Of a stretch of 34,674 bases of DNA, positions 10,550-21,677 are shown piece by piece. How positions within the stretch are numbered: position 1 is the stretch's first letter; each line of letters starts with the position of its first letter. This DNA comes from Microbacteriaceae bacterium. Lineage in GTDB: Bacteria; Actinomycetota; Actinomycetes; Actinomycetales; Microbacteriaceae. The translations under genes were made by a program, and so were the position numbers. The notes beneath the pieces are model-generated. The model was not told the DNA's origin, did no database searches, and was given only the letters and a program-made list of their open reading frames with translations. Location: assembly GCA_947443745.1 (NCBI GenBank), contig CANEXL010000008.1, forward strand, positions 1 through 34,674. Direction: 5' to 3'.

Positions 10550-11911
10550 TTGTCAGAGTTGGACAGTAATCTGAACAACGTGGAAAACGTGTGGCTCTTC
10601 GTCTTAGGCGTCGTAATTTTTGTTATTGGTTTGGCTATCTCAATTGCTTTGCATGAGATGGGGCACCTCATTCCGGCGAAGCTTTTTGGCGTACGCGTTC
10701 GGCAGTACATGATTGGCTTTGGACCAACCCTCTTCTCTCGCACCAAGGGCGAGACGGAGTATGGCGTGAAGGCCATTCCTCTCGGCGGTTATATTTCGAT
10801 GTCGGGCATGTTCCCTCCCGGCAAGAACCCCGAAGCATCCGCGTCAAAATCTCGACGACTCTTCGGAAAACTCGTTCAAGATGCGCGCGAAGCCAGCGAT
10901 GAGAGCATGACGGATACTGCCCCCGATCGGGCTTTCTACCACCTGCCCGTTTACAAGCGCGTCATCATCATGCTCGGTGGCCCCTTCATGAACCTCGTGA
11001 TCGCGTTCGTTCTTTTTGCGGTTCTTCTCATGGGCTTTGGGCAAATTCAGTCCACAAATACCGTCTCCTCGGTTTCGCAATGCGTTCTTGCGGCCACCTC
11101 GACCCAGACAGCCTGCGCCCCGGGCGACCCCGTCTCTCCGGGCGCGGCCGCAGGCATCCTCCCCGGTGACACCTTGGTGTCCTTCGACGGTCAGGCGTTG
11201 TCAGACTGGAATCAGACCACCGCCATCATCCGTGAATCTGCCGGAAAGCCCGTTGCCGTCGTTGTCTTGCGTGGCGGAGTTGAGACGGCACTCACCATTA
11301 CGCCCGTGGCCACCGAGCGGCTCGAATACACCGCTGCCGGCGCACCCGTTCTTGGCGCCGATGGCAAGCAGGCCGTGAGTACCGTTGGTTTCGTCGGTAT
11401 CGGCCCCAAGCCTGATTTCGTCCCACAACCCATCACTGCCGTCTTGCCCGCGATGGGCGAGAACATCGCTGGAGTGGCGAATGTCATTGCGAACTTGCCC
11501 GAGCGTCTCGGCGGCGTGGCAAATGCCGCATTTGGGAGTGGTGAGCGCGAAGCTAACGGTCCCATCAGCGTCGTGGGTGTTGGTCGAGTCGCCGGTGAGA
11601 TTGCCAGCACTGATGCCATCCCCGTTCAAAGCAAAGTAGCCTCCCTCATCGGGGTCTTAGCCTCGTTGAACATCGCCCTCTTCGTCTTCAACCTCGTTCC
11701 GCTTCTTCCCCTTGATGGCGGACACATCGCCGGTGCCCTCTGGGAGGCCATCCGCCGCGGGTGGGCACGCCTTCGTCAGAAAGCCGATCCGGGCCCCTTC
11801 GACACCGCGAAGCTCATGCCACTGACTCTCGTCGTCGGAGTGCTCTTCATGGGCATGACGGCTCTCCTCATCTATGCGGACATCTTCAAGCCAGTGAACT
11901 TCTTTGGATAG
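10550..11911 (+). CDS. rseP: Membrane-embedded site-2 zinc metalloprotease (RseP/M50 family)
   Basis: HEMGH near N-terminus, PDZ-like middle ([17 protein letters not shown]), C-terminal [14 protein letters not shown]; between dxr and ispG. TTG start uncertain. Confidence 0.9.
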   Translation: MSELDSNLNNVENVWLFVLGVVIFVIGLAISIALHEMGHLIPAKLFGVRVRQYMIGFGPTLFSRTKGETEYGVKAIPLGGYISMSGMFPPGKNPEASASKSRRLFGKLVQDAREASDESMTDTAPDRAFYHLPVYKRVIIMLGGPFMNLVIAFVLFAVLLMGFGQIQSTNTVSSVSQCVLAATSTQTACAPGDPVSPGAAAGILPGDTLVSFDGQALSDWNQTTAIIRESAGKPVAVVVLRGGVETALTITPVATERLEYTAAGAPVLGADGKQAVSTVGFVGIGPKPDFVPQPITAVLPAMGENIAGVANVIANLPERLGGVANAAFGSGEREANGPISVVGVGRVAGEIASTDAIPVQSKVASLIGVLASLNIALFVFNLVPLLPLDGGHIAGALWEAIRRGWARLRQKADPGPFDTAKLMPLTLVVGVLFMGMTALLIYADIFKPVNFFG

Positions 11912-11973
11912 GAAGCGTCACACCTGCGCTTCTGTGGACATACTTTCAGCTTCGGCGTCGTAGGCTATTGCTC

Positions 11974-13122
11974 GTGCCCGCTATTAATTTGGGAATGCCC
12001 AAAAAACCAGAAATCCTCGCTCCCCGCCGCAAATCTCGCCAAATCAAAGTTGGCAAGGTTCTCGTCGGTGGTGATGCTCAAGTCAGTGTGCAGTCCATGT
12101 GCACCACTCCGACAACCGACATCAACTCGACACTGCAGCAGATTGCCGAACTGACGGCATCTGGTTGCGACATCGTTCGCGTTGCGGTGCCGAGTCGTGA
12201 CGATGCTGAAGTTCTTCCCATCATTGCGAAGAAGAGCCAGATTCCGGTTATCGCCGATATTCACTTCCAGCCCGCGTACGTTTACGCTGCCATCGATGCC
12301 GGGTGTGCCGCGGTTCGGGTGAACCCCGGAAACATTCGCAAGTTTGATGACCAGGTAGGCGAGATTGCCAAGCGTGCCAAGGCTGCTGGTGTGAGCATCC
12401 GCATCGGCGTGAATGCCGGTTCGCTCGATCCCCGCCTCATGGAGAAGTACGGCAAAGCAACCCCGGAGGCTCTCGTCGAGAGTGCCGTCTGGGAGGCAAG
12501 CCTCTTCGAAGAACACGATTTTCATGACTTCAAGATTTCGGTCAAGCACAATGACCCCGTCATCATGGTCAAGGCGTATCGCCTGTTGGCTGAGCGTGGC
12601 GACTGGCCATTGCACCTTGGTGTGACCGAGGCGGGCCCGTCATTCCAAGGAACGATTAAGTCCTCGACGGCATTTGGTATTTTGCTGGGCGAGGGCATTG
12701 GCGACACCATTCGTGTCTCTCTTTCTGCCCCTCCCGCCGAAGAAATCAAGGTTGGTCTGCAGATTTTGCAGTCGCTGAACCTGCGCGAGCGCAAGCTTGA
12801 AATCGTGTCGTGCCCCAGCTGTGGACGCGCCCAAGTTGACGTGTACAAGCTCGCCAACGACGTGACTGCCGGTCTCGAAGGCATGACCGTGCCCCTCCGT
12901 GTTGCTGTTATGGGCTGCGTTGTCAACGGCCCCGGTGAAGCTCGTGACGCCGATCTCGGTGTTGCCTCGGGTAACGGCAAGGGTCAAATCTTTGTTCGCG
13001 GCGAGGTCGTCAAGACCGTGCCCGAAAGTGAAATTGTGGCCACCCTCATCGAAGAGGCCAACCGCCTCGCCGCCGAGATGCCCACCAGTGAGGTCGGAAC
13101 CGTTCAGGTCATCACGGCCTAA
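11974..13122 (+). CDS. ispG: 4-hydroxy-3-methylbut-2-en-1-yl diphosphate synthase
   Basis: [35 protein letters not shown]-like '[14 protein letters not shown]', [18 protein letters not shown]; probable GTG start 11974 ([13 protein letters not shown]), not 11761. Confidence 0.94.
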   Translation: MPAINLGMPKKPEILAPRRKSRQIKVGKVLVGGDAQVSVQSMCTTPTTDINSTLQQIAELTASGCDIVRVAVPSRDDAEVLPIIAKKSQIPVIADIHFQPAYVYAAIDAGCAAVRVNPGNIRKFDDQVGEIAKRAKAAGVSIRIGVNAGSLDPRLMEKYGKATPEALVESAVWEASLFEEHDFHDFKISVKHNDPVIMVKAYRLLAERGDWPLHLGVTEAGPSFQGTIKSSTAFGILLGEGIGDTIRVSLSAPPAEEIKVGLQILQSLNLRERKLEIVSCPSCGRAQVDVYKLANDVTAGLEGMTVPLRVAVMGCVVNGPGEARDADLGVASGNGKGQIFVRGEVVKTVPESEIVATLIEEANRLAAEMPTSEVGTVQVITA

Positions 13123-13167
13123 ATTACGTCCGTTCATCTGGTCATCCTGGCCGCGGTTGCCGATTCG

Positions 13168-13200
13168 AGGGTTTGTCAGGGTTGATCCTGCCAAAACCCT
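13168..13200 (+). other. Imperfect hairpin AGGGTTTGTCAGG...CCTGCCAAAACCCT between ispG and MFS gene
   Basis: AGGGTTT/AAACCCT plus inner AGG/CCT with a bulge and a mismatch; no T-tract. Confidence 0.5.
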
Positions 13201-13206
13201 GAGGGG

Positions 13207-13212
13207 TATAAC
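13207..13212 (+). promoter_or_regulatory. Putative -10 element TATAAC close to MFS start
   Basis: TATAAC ends 9 nt before GTG 13222; clear -35 not found; consistent with a leaderless transcript. Confidence 0.35.
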
Positions 13213-13221
13213 CTTCAGTTC

Positions 13222-14478
13222 GTGAGCATCATTCTCGATTACCCCGCCCTTCAGCGACGAACCCTTCGGGTGTTGGCCAGTGGTCAAGTTCTTGGTGGTC
13301 TCGGGATGGGCGCTGCGTTTTCGCTCGGATCCCTTTTGGCAGCGGATATTGGCGGCTCGCCCGCCTACGCCGGCCTCTCGGCCACAATGTCGACACTCGG
13401 CGCTGCTGTCTTCGCCATTCCCCTTGCCCGTTTCGCTGGCCGTTTTGGACGACGATTTGCCCTCTCTCTCGGGGCGACCATTGCTCTGGTCGGCGCTATC
13501 TCCGTTGTCGTTGCAGCCGCTGATCGTAACTTTCCCGTCCTCCTCATCAGCATGCTCGTGCTCGGAGCCGGAAGCGCCGTCAATCTGCAAACCCGTTTCG
13601 CGGCCGCTGATTTAGCCGATCCCAGCAGGCGTGCCCGGGATCTTTCCCTTGTCGTCTGGGCGACCACCATCGGTGTCGTCGCAGGGCCCAACCTTGTCGG
13701 GCCCGGGGATGCTGTCGGAGAGAGCCTGGGACTTCCGCCACTGACAGGTGCCTTTGCCCTCGCGGCCGTGGCCCAACTCTGTGCGGCGATTTTGTACCTG
13801 AGCGCTCTTCGTCCGGATCCGTTGTTCCTCGCCCGAGCCCGGCAAAGCGCCACCGGTGTCACTCAACCGGCCGCCAAGCGCGGCTTCGGAGCTGCTGTAC
13901 GCATTCTGGCGTCAACGCCGAAGGCAGCCGTGGCCGTCTTCACCTTGGCTTTCAGTCACGCCACCATGGTCGCCGTGATGGCCATGACACCGGTTCACCT
14001 CGCGTTGCACGGTGTCATCATTCCCCTGATTGGCCTGACCATCAGCCTCCATACGGCCGGAATGTATGGGTTCTCGCCCGTGTTTGGGTGGCTCGCCGAC
14101 CGGTGGGGCCGAGCGACCGTTATTTTGATCGGCCAAACAATCTTGCTCGCATCACTCATCGTCAACTTCAGCGCGCCCGATTCGGTGGCCGCGGTCACCG
14201 TTGCCCTCGTGCTGCTGGGTCTTGGCTGGTCGGCCTCCACGGTCGCCGGGTCCGCGTTGCTCACGGAATCAGTGGCGCCTCAAGATCGCACCACCGTGCA
14301 GGGGTTCTCCGACACGGTGATGAGTTTGGCGGGGGCCGGGGGAGGCGCTTTAGCCGGTGTTATTTTGGCGGCCGTGGGCTACGGCATGCTCAATGTGGTT
14401 GCAATGTCGCTGGTTATGGCGGTGACTCTGGCCGTGATTCTGGTCTGCTGGCGGCGGACGCCCGCTCCCACGACATAA
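13222..14478 (+). CDS. MFS transporter
   Basis: 12-TM-like hydrophobic pattern; '[15 protein letters not shown]' and '[16 protein letters not shown]' MFS loops. Confidence 0.85.
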   Translation: MSIILDYPALQRRTLRVLASGQVLGGLGMGAAFSLGSLLAADIGGSPAYAGLSATMSTLGAAVFAIPLARFAGRFGRRFALSLGATIALVGAISVVVAAADRNFPVLLISMLVLGAGSAVNLQTRFAAADLADPSRRARDLSLVVWATTIGVVAGPNLVGPGDAVGESLGLPPLTGAFALAAVAQLCAAILYLSALRPDPLFLARARQSATGVTQPAAKRGFGAAVRILASTPKAAVAVFTLAFSHATMVAVMAMTPVHLALHGVIIPLIGLTISLHTAGMYGFSPVFGWLADRWGRATVILIGQTILLASLIVNFSAPDSVAAVTVALVLLGLGWSASTVAGSALLTESVAPQDRTTVQGFSDTVMSLAGAGGGALAGVILAAVGYGMLNVVAMSLVMAVTLAVILVCWRRTPAPTT

Positions 14479-14488
14479 AATGGGGGTC

Positions 14489-16252
14489 GTGCCAACACGA
14501 CTCTCACACCTATTCCTGCGTACCCTCCGCGAAGACCCGGCTGAAGCCGAGGTCACCAGCCACCGGCTTTTGTTGCGTGCTGGCTATATCCGCCGCCAGG
14601 CCCCGGGCATTTTCGCCTGGTTGCCGCTCGGTTTGCGAGTGAAGGCCAAGGTCGAGGCGATCATCCGGGAAGAAATGACGGTTGCCGGGGCTCAAGAAGT
14701 CCATTTCCCTGCGCTGCTCCCCAAGGAGCCCTACGAGGTCACCGGCCGGTGGGAAGAGTACGGAAGTGGCATTTTCCGCCTCAAGGACCGCAAGGATGCG
14801 GACTATCTTTTGGCTCCCACCCACGAAGAGGTCTTCACGCTGCTGGTGAAGGACATGTACACCAGCTACAAGGACCTCCCTGTCTGCCTGTACCAGATCC
14901 AAGATAAGTACCGCGACGAAGCACGCCCCCGCGCGGGGCTGCTGCGCGGCCGCGAGTTTACGATGAAAGACGCGTATTCGTTCGATGTGTCGGATGAGGG
15001 CCTGGCCATCAGCTACCAGGCACAACGTGATGCCTACGAGCGCATCTTCTCTCGCCTGGGGCTGAACTATGTCATCGTCACGGCGGATGCTGGCGCCATG
15101 GGCGGTTCGCGCTCAGAGGAGTTCTTGCACCCGACCGAGGTGGGCGAAGACTCTTTCGTTCGGAACGCTTCGGGTTACGCCGCAAACGTTGAGGCCTTCC
15201 GTACCGTCGTGCCCGCGAGCATTCCTCTGGATGGCCTTGCCGCCGCCGAGGTATTCGAGTCGCCGAACACCCCGACCATCGCCTCGCTGGTGGACTTCGT
15301 GAATGCCAACCACCCCCATCCTGCTGGCCGGGCCTGGACCGCTGCCGACACGTTGAAGAACGTTGTCTTGGCGCTCACCCACCTCGATGGCACGCGCGAG
15401 CTCATCGCCGTGGGTCTTCCCGGTGACCGTGAAGTGGAACTCTCCCGCATCGAGATCGCCTTCTCGCCCGCCGCTGTAGAGGCGGCCACAGAGGAAGATT
15501 TCGCGAAAAACAAGGCTCTCGTCAAGGGCTACATCGGCCCCTGGTCGGCTGCCGGCCCGGTTCTCGGCGCCGAGGCAACCTCCAAGATTCGCTTCTTCGT
15601 GGATCCTCGCGTTGTCGAGGGAACCGCCTGGATTACCGGCGCCAACCTGCACGAGCGTCACGCTCTGAACGTCACCGCCGGTCGCGACTTCATCGCCGAT
15701 GGTGTCATCGAGGCATCGGATGTTCGCGCAGGTGACCCCGCCCCCGATGGTTCTGGTCCCGTGGAGATTGCCCGCGGAATGGAAATCGGTCACGTCTTCC
15801 AGCTGGGTCGCAAGTACGCCGAGGCGTTGGGGCTCAAGGTTCTCGACGAGAACGGCAAGTTGGCCACCGTGACGATGGGTTCCTATGGAATTGGGGTCAC
15901 CCGCATCCTGGCCGTTATCGCTGAGACGAATAACGACGAGAAGGGCCTCATTTGGCCCGAAAACGTTGCGCCCTTCGACATCCATGTCATTGCGACCGGC
16001 AAAGACGAAGCGGTGTACGAGGCGGCCGAGAAAATTGTGGCCGACCTCGAGGCAGCTCGTTACGAGGTGCTGTATGACGACCGGCCTAAGGCTTCTCCCG
16101 GAGTGAAGTTCGGCGACGCTGAACTCATTGGTGTTCCCAAGATCATCATTGTGGGCAAGGGTTTGGCCGACGGTGTTGTCGAACTATGGAATCGCCGCAC
16201 GGGTGAGCGTGTTTCGGTCCCCGTGGCAGAGGTACTCGGCCACCTGAGCTAA
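14489..16252 (+). CDS. proS: Prolyl-tRNA synthetase
   Basis: [71 protein letters not shown]-terminal anticodon-binding domain; GTG 14489 or ATG 14480 start. Confidence 0.95.
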   Translation: MPTRLSHLFLRTLREDPAEAEVTSHRLLLRAGYIRRQAPGIFAWLPLGLRVKAKVEAIIREEMTVAGAQEVHFPALLPKEPYEVTGRWEEYGSGIFRLKDRKDADYLLAPTHEEVFTLLVKDMYTSYKDLPVCLYQIQDKYRDEARPRAGLLRGREFTMKDAYSFDVSDEGLAISYQAQRDAYERIFSRLGLNYVIVTADAGAMGGSRSEEFLHPTEVGEDSFVRNASGYAANVEAFRTVVPASIPLDGLAAAEVFESPNTPTIASLVDFVNANHPHPAGRAWTAADTLKNVVLALTHLDGTRELIAVGLPGDREVELSRIEIAFSPAAVEAATEEDFAKNKALVKGYIGPWSAAGPVLGAEATSKIRFFVDPRVVEGTAWITGANLHERHALNVTAGRDFIADGVIEASDVRAGDPAPDGSGPVEIARGMEIGHVFQLGRKYAEALGLKVLDENGKLATVTMGSYGIGVTRILAVIAETNNDEKGLIWPENVAPFDIHVIATGKDEAVYEAAEKIVADLEAARYEVLYDDRPKASPGVKFGDAELIGVPKIIIVGKGLADGVVELWNRRTGERVSVPVAEVLGHLS

Positions 16253-16311
16253 ACTGAAACTTCGTTCGCCGGGAGGCAAGCGGTAACTGGTGCGAATATA
16301 GGAGGCCCGTC

Positions 16312-17376
16312 GTGGACATCGATCTCAGAGTTCTCAAACTCATGGAAACTGAGAAGGGCATCCCCTTTGACGAGCTCGTCGAAATCATCGAGCAGGCCAT
16401 TCTTATCGCCTATCAGAAGCACATGGTTCAAAACGAGCCACTGCCCAAGCCGATTCGTCAGCCCAAGGGTGCTCCGGGAGCCAAAGTTGTTCCCGAGGTT
16501 CGCCCGGCGATTGAGCTTCCTGACGCTCGCGTCGAGCTGGACCGCAAGACCGGCATTGTCACCATCTTTGTTCCCGAAAAGGACGACGAGGGCCACATCA
16601 TTGGTGAGTCCATCGCCGACGGTGAAGACTTTGGTCGCATCGCCGCCGCCGCCGCCAAGCAGGTTATCTTCCAGCGTCTGCGCGATATCGCCGATGACGC
16701 TGTTTTGGGCGAGTTCAAGGGCCGTGAAGGCGACATTGTTGCTGGTGTGATTCAGCAGGGCCCCAACCCCCGCATGATTCACATTGACTTGGGTTCCGTC
16801 GAGGCCATCATGCCTCCCGAGGAGCAGGTTCCTGGCGAAGAGTACGTGCACGGCGCACGCATCCGTGTGTATGTGACGGCCGTCGCTCGTGGTCTCAAGG
16901 GCCCCATGGTTACCGTTTCGCGCACGCACCCGCAGCTCGTTCGCAAGTTGTTCGTGCTTGAGGTTCCCGAAATCGCCAACGGTTTGGTCGAAATCGTCGC
17001 TCTCGCTCGCGAGGCAGGACACCGCACCAAGATTGCCGTTCGCGCCACGGACCCCGCCATCAACGCCAAGGGCGCCTGCATTGGCGAGCTCGGCCGTCGC
17101 GTTCGTGCCGTCACCGAAGAGCTGAACGACGAAAAGGTCGACATCGTCGATTACTCGCCGGATTTGGCAACCTTCGTGGCCAGCGCCCTTTCTCCCGCAA
17201 AGGTGACGAGCTCCTACGTTCTCGACAAGGAGACCAAGGCTGTTCGCGCTCTGGTTCCCGATTACCAGCTGTCGCTGGCCATCGGTAAGGAGGGCCAAAA
17301 TGCCCGCCTTGCGGCCAAGCTCACCGGCGCCAAGATCGACATCCAGCCCGACTCGATCCTTGAGGGCGACGACTAA
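16312..17376 (+). CDS. nusA: Transcription termination/antitermination factor NusA
   Basis: [38 protein letters not shown]1 and KH regions ([43 protein letters not shown]); GGAGG at 16301. Confidence 0.96.
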   Translation: MDIDLRVLKLMETEKGIPFDELVEIIEQAILIAYQKHMVQNEPLPKPIRQPKGAPGAKVVPEVRPAIELPDARVELDRKTGIVTIFVPEKDDEGHIIGESIADGEDFGRIAAAAAKQVIFQRLRDIADDAVLGEFKGREGDIVAGVIQQGPNPRMIHIDLGSVEAIMPPEEQVPGEEYVHGARIRVYVTAVARGLKGPMVTVSRTHPQLVRKLFVLEVPEIANGLVEIVALAREAGHRTKIAVRATDPAINAKGACIGELGRRVRAVTEELNDEKVDIVDYSPDLATFVASALSPAKVTSSYVLDKETKAVRALVPDYQLSLAIGKEGQNARLAAKLTGAKIDIQPDSILEGDD

Positions 17377-17413
17377 CAGGGAGTCCTGGCGACGGGCGTC
17401 GTCGACAAGTTTG

Positions 17414-17436
17414 CCGCCTCCCATCTTTGGGAGCGG
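17414..17436 (+). other. Hairpin CCGC(C)TCCCA-TCTT-TGGGAGCGG between nusA and ylxR
   Basis: 9-bp stem with one bulged C, TCTT loop; no following T-tract. Confidence 0.6.
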
Positions 17437-17450
17437 CTAAGTGGGGTAAC

Positions 17451-17756
17451 ATGGAACCGGTTAGAACGTGCATCGGCTGCCGTCAACGGGCTGATAAGTC
17501 CGCACTCGTGCGGATTGTCGCCACGGAGGGCATTGCCGTCGTAGATTTTTCTGCGGTGGCTTCAGGCCGGGGTGCATGGGTCCATCCACACAATGAGTGT
17601 GTGAACCAGGCGGTGAAGCGCCGAGCTTTCGGGCGCGCGCTTCGAACCGAAATCACCAATACTCACGAAATCGTCAGCTCGCTGGCGACCCAGGGGTTCG
17701 CCGTCGGCGAGCCTGACACCAACCAAACAAAGGCTGAACGGCTAATGGACAACTAA
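17451..17756 (+). CDS. ylxR: YlxR family (DUF448) RNA-binding protein
   Basis: MEPVRTCIGCRQRADKSALVRIVA...GRGAWVHPHNECVNQAVKRRAFGRAL; between nusA and infB. Confidence 0.92.
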   Translation: MEPVRTCIGCRQRADKSALVRIVATEGIAVVDFSAVASGRGAWVHPHNECVNQAVKRRAFGRALRTEITNTHEIVSSLATQGFAVGEPDTNQTKAERLMDN

Positions 17757-17791
17757 TGAGTGACTCGAAATGAGTTCCGTCCGTTTGTAAT

Positions 17792-17824
17792 GGTCTGGTC
17801 CTGTAATTAGGGCTCAGACCCTAA
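17792..17824 (+). promoter_or_regulatory. Two mutually exclusive hairpins upstream of infB (possible attenuator/leader element)
   Basis: GGTCTG (17792-17797)/CAGACC (17815-17820) with inner CCT/AGG; alternative TTAGGG (17807-17812)/CCCTAA (17819-17824). They share bases. Confidence 0.4.
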
Positions 17825-17836
17825 GACAGGAGAATT

Positions 17837-20734
17837 GTGGCTGCCAAACCACGCGTACACGAAATCGCTGCTGAATATGGCATCGATAGCAAGCATGCTC
17901 TCGCGAAGTTGAAAGACCTCGGCGAGTTCGTCAAAGGACCTTCGTCCACTATTGAACCTCCCGTAGCGCGCAAGCTACGTGCCGCCCTTGAGGCTGAGGG
18001 CAACAAGCCCGCGACTGCTAAGGATGCTGTTGGGGATGCCGCTGGAGCGAAAGCTTCGGCGCCCGCTTCGGTTCCGTCTGCTCAGGCTCCGGCTCCGACC
18101 ACGACGGCCGCCAGCGCGCCGGCGGCTCCATCAGCCCCTGCTGCTCCCGCATCCAGCGCGACACCGGGCCCCGCGGCTCCTGCCGCGCCGTCCGCTCCTG
18201 CCGCTGCCGAAGCACCCGCCTCTGTGCCGTCCGCACAGGCACCGGCTCCCAGCACAGCTGGATCGACTCCCTCGACTCCAGCACCCGCTCCGTCGGCAGC
18301 ACCCACCTCGGCTTCGTCTGCTGCTCCAGCGGCTCCCGCCGATGCTGGCGCTCCCACCGATGGTGCAGCTCCCAAGGCTCCCGGCTCCACGCGTCCCGGC
18401 AATAACCCCTTCGCTTCGGCGCAGGGCATGGGTACGCGTCCCGCCGGTGCACCTCGTCCCGGCAACAACCCCGTCGCTTCGGCGCAGGGCATGGGCACCC
18501 GTCCCGCCGGAACCCCCGGTCCCAGCAACATTCCTCGCCCCATGGCTCCTCGTCCCGGTGGCAGCATGCCTCGTCCCGGTGGCGCAGGTGGCCCCGGTGG
18601 TCGTCCCGGCGGTCCCGGTCGTCCCGGCGGTGCCGGAACAAGCTTCCAGCGTCCCGGTGGCGCCGGCGGCGCTCGTCCCGGCTTTGCCGGCGCTGGTGCT
18701 GGTGCACCCGGTGCTCCAGGTGGAGCAGCTCGTCCCGGCTTTGGCCCCAACCGTCCCCCCGCTGGTGGTGCAGGCGGCCGCGGCCGTGGCCCCGGTGGTG
18801 GAACCGCTGGTGCGTTTGGTCGCGGAGGCGGCAAGAGCAAGGCACGTAAGTCGAAGCGGACCAAAAGGGCCGAGTTCGAGCTGCGCGAAGCCCCTTCGCT
18901 TGGTGGCGTTAGCGTTCCCCGTGGCGATGGCACGACGGTCATCCGTCTTCGTCGTGGCGCCTCGATCTCTGACTTCGCCGACAAGATCAACGCCAGCCCC
19001 GGCAACCTGGTAACCGTTCTCTTCCACCTCGGTGAGATGGCAACGGCCACGGAGTCTCTCGATGAGGCCACGTTCCAGGTTCTCGGTGAAGAACTGGGAT
19101 TCAGAATTCTTGTTGTCAGCCCCGAAGAGGAAGACAAGGAGCTTCTCGAAGCCTTCGACATCGACCTCGAGCAGGAGCTTGAAGACGAGACCGACGAAGA
19201 TCTCGAGATTCGTCCCCCCGTCGTCACCGTCATGGGTCACGTTGACCATGGAAAGACGCGCCTGCTCGACAGCATCCGTAAAACGAATGTTGTTGCGGGC
19301 GAAGCCGGTGGAATCACGCAGCACATTGGTGCGTACCAGGTTCACACCATGCACGAGGGTATCGAACGCGCCATCACCTTCATTGACACACCGGGCCACG
19401 AGGCGTTTACCGCCATGCGTGCCCGTGGTGCGCAGGCAACTGACATCGCGATCCTTGTGGTGGCAGCAGACGACGGCATCATGCCTCAGACCATTGAGGC
19501 ACTCAACCACGCGCAAGCCGCTGGGGTGCCCATCGTTGTGGCCGTCAACAAGGTTGACAAGCCCGACGCCAACCCGGCCAAGGTTCGTCAGCAGCTCACC
19601 GAATTCGGCCTCGTTGCCGAAGAGTACGGAGGAGACGTCATGTTCGTCGACGTTTCGGCCCTCACCGGTTTGAACGTTGACGCTCTGCTCGATGCCGTTC
19701 TGCTCACCGCAGACGCTGGCCTCGACCTGCGCGCGAACCCCAACAAGGCCGCACGCGGTATCGCTATCGAGGCTCGCCTCGATAAGGGCCGTGGCGCCGT
19801 GGCAACCGTACTCATTGAGTCGGGAACCCTCCGCGTTGGTGACGCCATCGTTGCGGGTACGGCTTATGGCCGCGTTCGCGCCATGATGGATGAGAACGGT
19901 GACCCCGTCAAGGAAGCCACTCCTTCTCGTCCCGTCCAGGTTCAGGGTCTCTCGAGCGTTCCTCGCGCCGGCGACACCTTCCTCGTTACGGCAGAAGACC
20001 GCACGGCTCGTCAGATCGCTGAGAAGCGTGAAGCTGCCGAACGTAACGCTCTGCTGGCGAAGGGTCGCAAGCGTATCTCGCTTGAAGACTTCACGCGTGC
20101 TCTCGAAGAGGGCAAGGTCGAGTCGCTCAACCTCATCATCAAGGGTGACGTTTCGGGTGCTGTTGAAGCCCTCGAAGAGTCGCTCCTCAAGATCGAGGTC
20201 GACGACTCCGTGCAGCTGCGCATCATCCACCGTGGTGTGGGTGCGGTCACCGAGAGCGACGTCAACCTCGCTACGGTCGACAACGCCGTCATCATCGGAT
20301 TCAACGTTCGCCCCGACGTCAAAGCACGTGAACGTGCTGCGCGTGAGGGTGTCGACATCCGGTTCTACTCGGTCATCTATGGTGCCCTCGAAGACATTGA
20401 GCACTCCCTCAAGGGCATGCTCAAGCCTGAATTCGAAGAGATCCAGTCGGGTGTTGCCGAGGTTCGAGAGATCTTCCGCTCGAGCAAGTTCGGAAACGTT
20501 GCCGGTTGTATCGTTCGCAGCGGAACCATCACGCGAAACTCGAAGGCCCGCGTTATTCGCGAGGGCATCGTTATCGCCGATGGTCTTGCCATCGAGTCGC
20601 TTCGTCGCTTCAAGGATGACGCCACCGAGGTCCGCACGGACTTCGAGTGTGGTATCGGCCTGGGTAAGTACAACGACATCATGCTCGGCGACGAGATCGA
20701 GACGATCGAGATGAAAGAAAAGCCCCGCGTCTAA
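17837..20734 (+). CDS. infB: Translation initiation factor IF-2
   Basis: IF2_N-like N-terminus [24 protein letters not shown], long A/P/G-rich linker, G-domain [49 protein letters not shown] before GTG 17837. Confidence 0.97.
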   Translation: MAAKPRVHEIAAEYGIDSKHALAKLKDLGEFVKGPSSTIEPPVARKLRAALEAEGNKPATAKDAVGDAAGAKASAPASVPSAQAPAPTTTAASAPAAPSAPAAPASSATPGPAAPAAPSAPAAAEAPASVPSAQAPAPSTAGSTPSTPAPAPSAAPTSASSAAPAAPADAGAPTDGAAPKAPGSTRPGNNPFASAQGMGTRPAGAPRPGNNPVASAQGMGTRPAGTPGPSNIPRPMAPRPGGSMPRPGGAGGPGGRPGGPGRPGGAGTSFQRPGGAGGARPGFAGAGAGAPGAPGGAARPGFGPNRPPAGGAGGRGRGPGGGTAGAFGRGGGKSKARKSKRTKRAEFELREAPSLGGVSVPRGDGTTVIRLRRGASISDFADKINASPGNLVTVLFHLGEMATATESLDEATFQVLGEELGFRILVVSPEEEDKELLEAFDIDLEQELEDETDEDLEIRPPVVTVMGHVDHGKTRLLDSIRKTNVVAGEAGGITQHIGAYQVHTMHEGIERAITFIDTPGHEAFTAMRARGAQATDIAILVVAADDGIMPQTIEALNHAQAAGVPIVVAVNKVDKPDANPAKVRQQLTEFGLVAEEYGGDVMFVDVSALTGLNVDALLDAVLLTADAGLDLRANPNKAARGIAIEARLDKGRGAVATVLIESGTLRVGDAIVAGTAYGRVRAMMDENGDPVKEATPSRPVQVQGLSSVPRAGDTFLVTAEDRTARQIAEKREAAERNALLAKGRKRISLEDFTRALEEGKVESLNLIIKGDVSGAVEALEESLLKIEVDDSVQLRIIHRGVGAVTESDVNLATVDNAVIIGFNVRPDVKARERAAREGVDIRFYSVIYGALEDIEHSLKGMLKPEFEEIQSGVAEVREIFRSSKFGNVAGCIVRSGTITRNSKARVIREGIVIADGLAIESLRRFKDDATEVRTDFECGIGLGKYNDIMLGDEIETIEMKEKPRV
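18392..18517 (+). repeat. Tandem duplication of a 63-bp (21-codon) unit inside infB linker
   Basis: [21 protein letters not shown] / [21 protein letters not shown], units starting at 18392 and 18455. Confidence 0.85.
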
Positions 20735-20741
20735 ACCTTGT

Positions 20742-20786
20742 AAGAAAGGGGTCACGCCGCGCAACCCGCAGCATGACCCCTTTCTT
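20742..20786 (+). terminator. Strong hairpin between infB and rbfA (terminator/attenuator or processing site)
   Basis: Perfect 13-bp inverted repeat AAGAAAGGGGTCA (20742-20754) / TGACCCCTTTCTT (20774-20786), 19-nt loop; no clean T-tract after it. Confidence 0.6.
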
Positions 20787-20824
20787 GCTCCACTTTTCAC
20801 CAGAGACAACAGATAGGCACCAAC

Positions 20825-21334
20825 ATGGTCGATCACGCCAGAGCACGCAAGCTCGGTGAACGCATCAAGGTCATCGTGGCCGAAGCTCTCGAGCGCGGTG
20901 TCGTCAAAGACACTCGCCTCGGCTTTGTCACGATTACGGATGTTCGCTGCACCGGCGACCTTCAGCACGCCACAATTTTTTACACCGTTTACGGCAGTGA
21001 CGAAGAGCGGGCCGAGACGCAGGCGGCCCTCAAAGCCAACACCGGGCGCATCCGGGGTGAAGTGGGGCGTAATCTCAACATTCGTCTGACCCCCGTCATC
21101 GAGTTCATGCTCGACGCGTTGCCAGAGAATGCCCAGAGCATCAACGACTTGCTGGAGAAGGCGCGCGAGCAGGACTCAGCGGTCGAGGGCATGGCGAAAA
21201 ACGCGGTTTATGCCGGCGACGCCGACCCCTACGTCAAGCCTCGCGAAATCCACGACGAAGAATCAGCGCCTCGCATCAACCCGTGGGCTGATGGAGTGGG
21301 CGACGACGAAGATTCCTCGGCCGACAAAGCCTAA
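20825..21334 (+). CDS. rbfA: Ribosome-binding factor A
   Basis: MVDHARARKLGERIKVIVAEALERGVVKDTRLGFVTITDVRCTGDLQHATIFYTVYG...; downstream of infB. Confidence 0.93.
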   Translation: MVDHARARKLGERIKVIVAEALERGVVKDTRLGFVTITDVRCTGDLQHATIFYTVYGSDEERAETQAALKANTGRIRGEVGRNLNIRLTPVIEFMLDALPENAQSINDLLEKAREQDSAVEGMAKNAVYAGDADPYVKPREIHDEESAPRINPWADGVGDDEDSSADKA

Positions 21335-21378
21335 ATCTTCCCGATCGATGGTGACGCTCTGACGGGACCGAGAAAGCC

Positions 21379-21675
21379 TTACGGCGCCTGTGGTGTCGCT
21401 GGCTTCGTGCCCTTCAGGCGGTGCACCTCAGCGTCGATAGCGGCTTCGCTCATAATTCTTGGATTGCGAGCATACGCGTCAATCCCGGTAAAGAGCGCTC
21501 CAATACCCATGCCGAAGATGGCCCAGATCGGCCAGTAGTACGTTCCAAAGCTGGTCAGCGCCCAGATGATGGTGAGCATGACAGTGACAGCCAACCAAAT
21601 CCAGAGGTACCCCTTGAAATCTGCCTGTTTCTTGAGTTGCTTCTTGGCAATCTCGCGAATTTCGTTCTCATCCAT
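21379..21675 (-). CDS. 2TM domain-containing small membrane protein
   Basis: 98 aa, two hydrophobic segments (LWIWLAVTVMLTIIWALT; YWPIWAIFGMGIGALFTG) with charged termini, 2TM-domain-like. Confidence 0.7.
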   Translation of the reverse strand: MDENEIREIAKKQLKKQADFKGYLWIWLAVTVMLTIIWALTSFGTYYWPIWAIFGMGIGALFTGIDAYARNPRIMSEAAIDAEVHRLKGTKPATPQAP

Positions 21676-21677
21676 GT

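Noticed and set aside
11761-11973. N-terminal extension of the ispG ORF
   Set aside because: Overlaps the site-2 protease 3' end out of frame; homologous-looking sequence begins at [13 protein letters not shown] (11974).
18131-20968. 945-aa minus-strand ORF antisense to infB
   Set aside because: Shadow ORF from strong codon bias of infB on the other strand; composition (G/S/T/C-rich then irregular) lacks domain signals.
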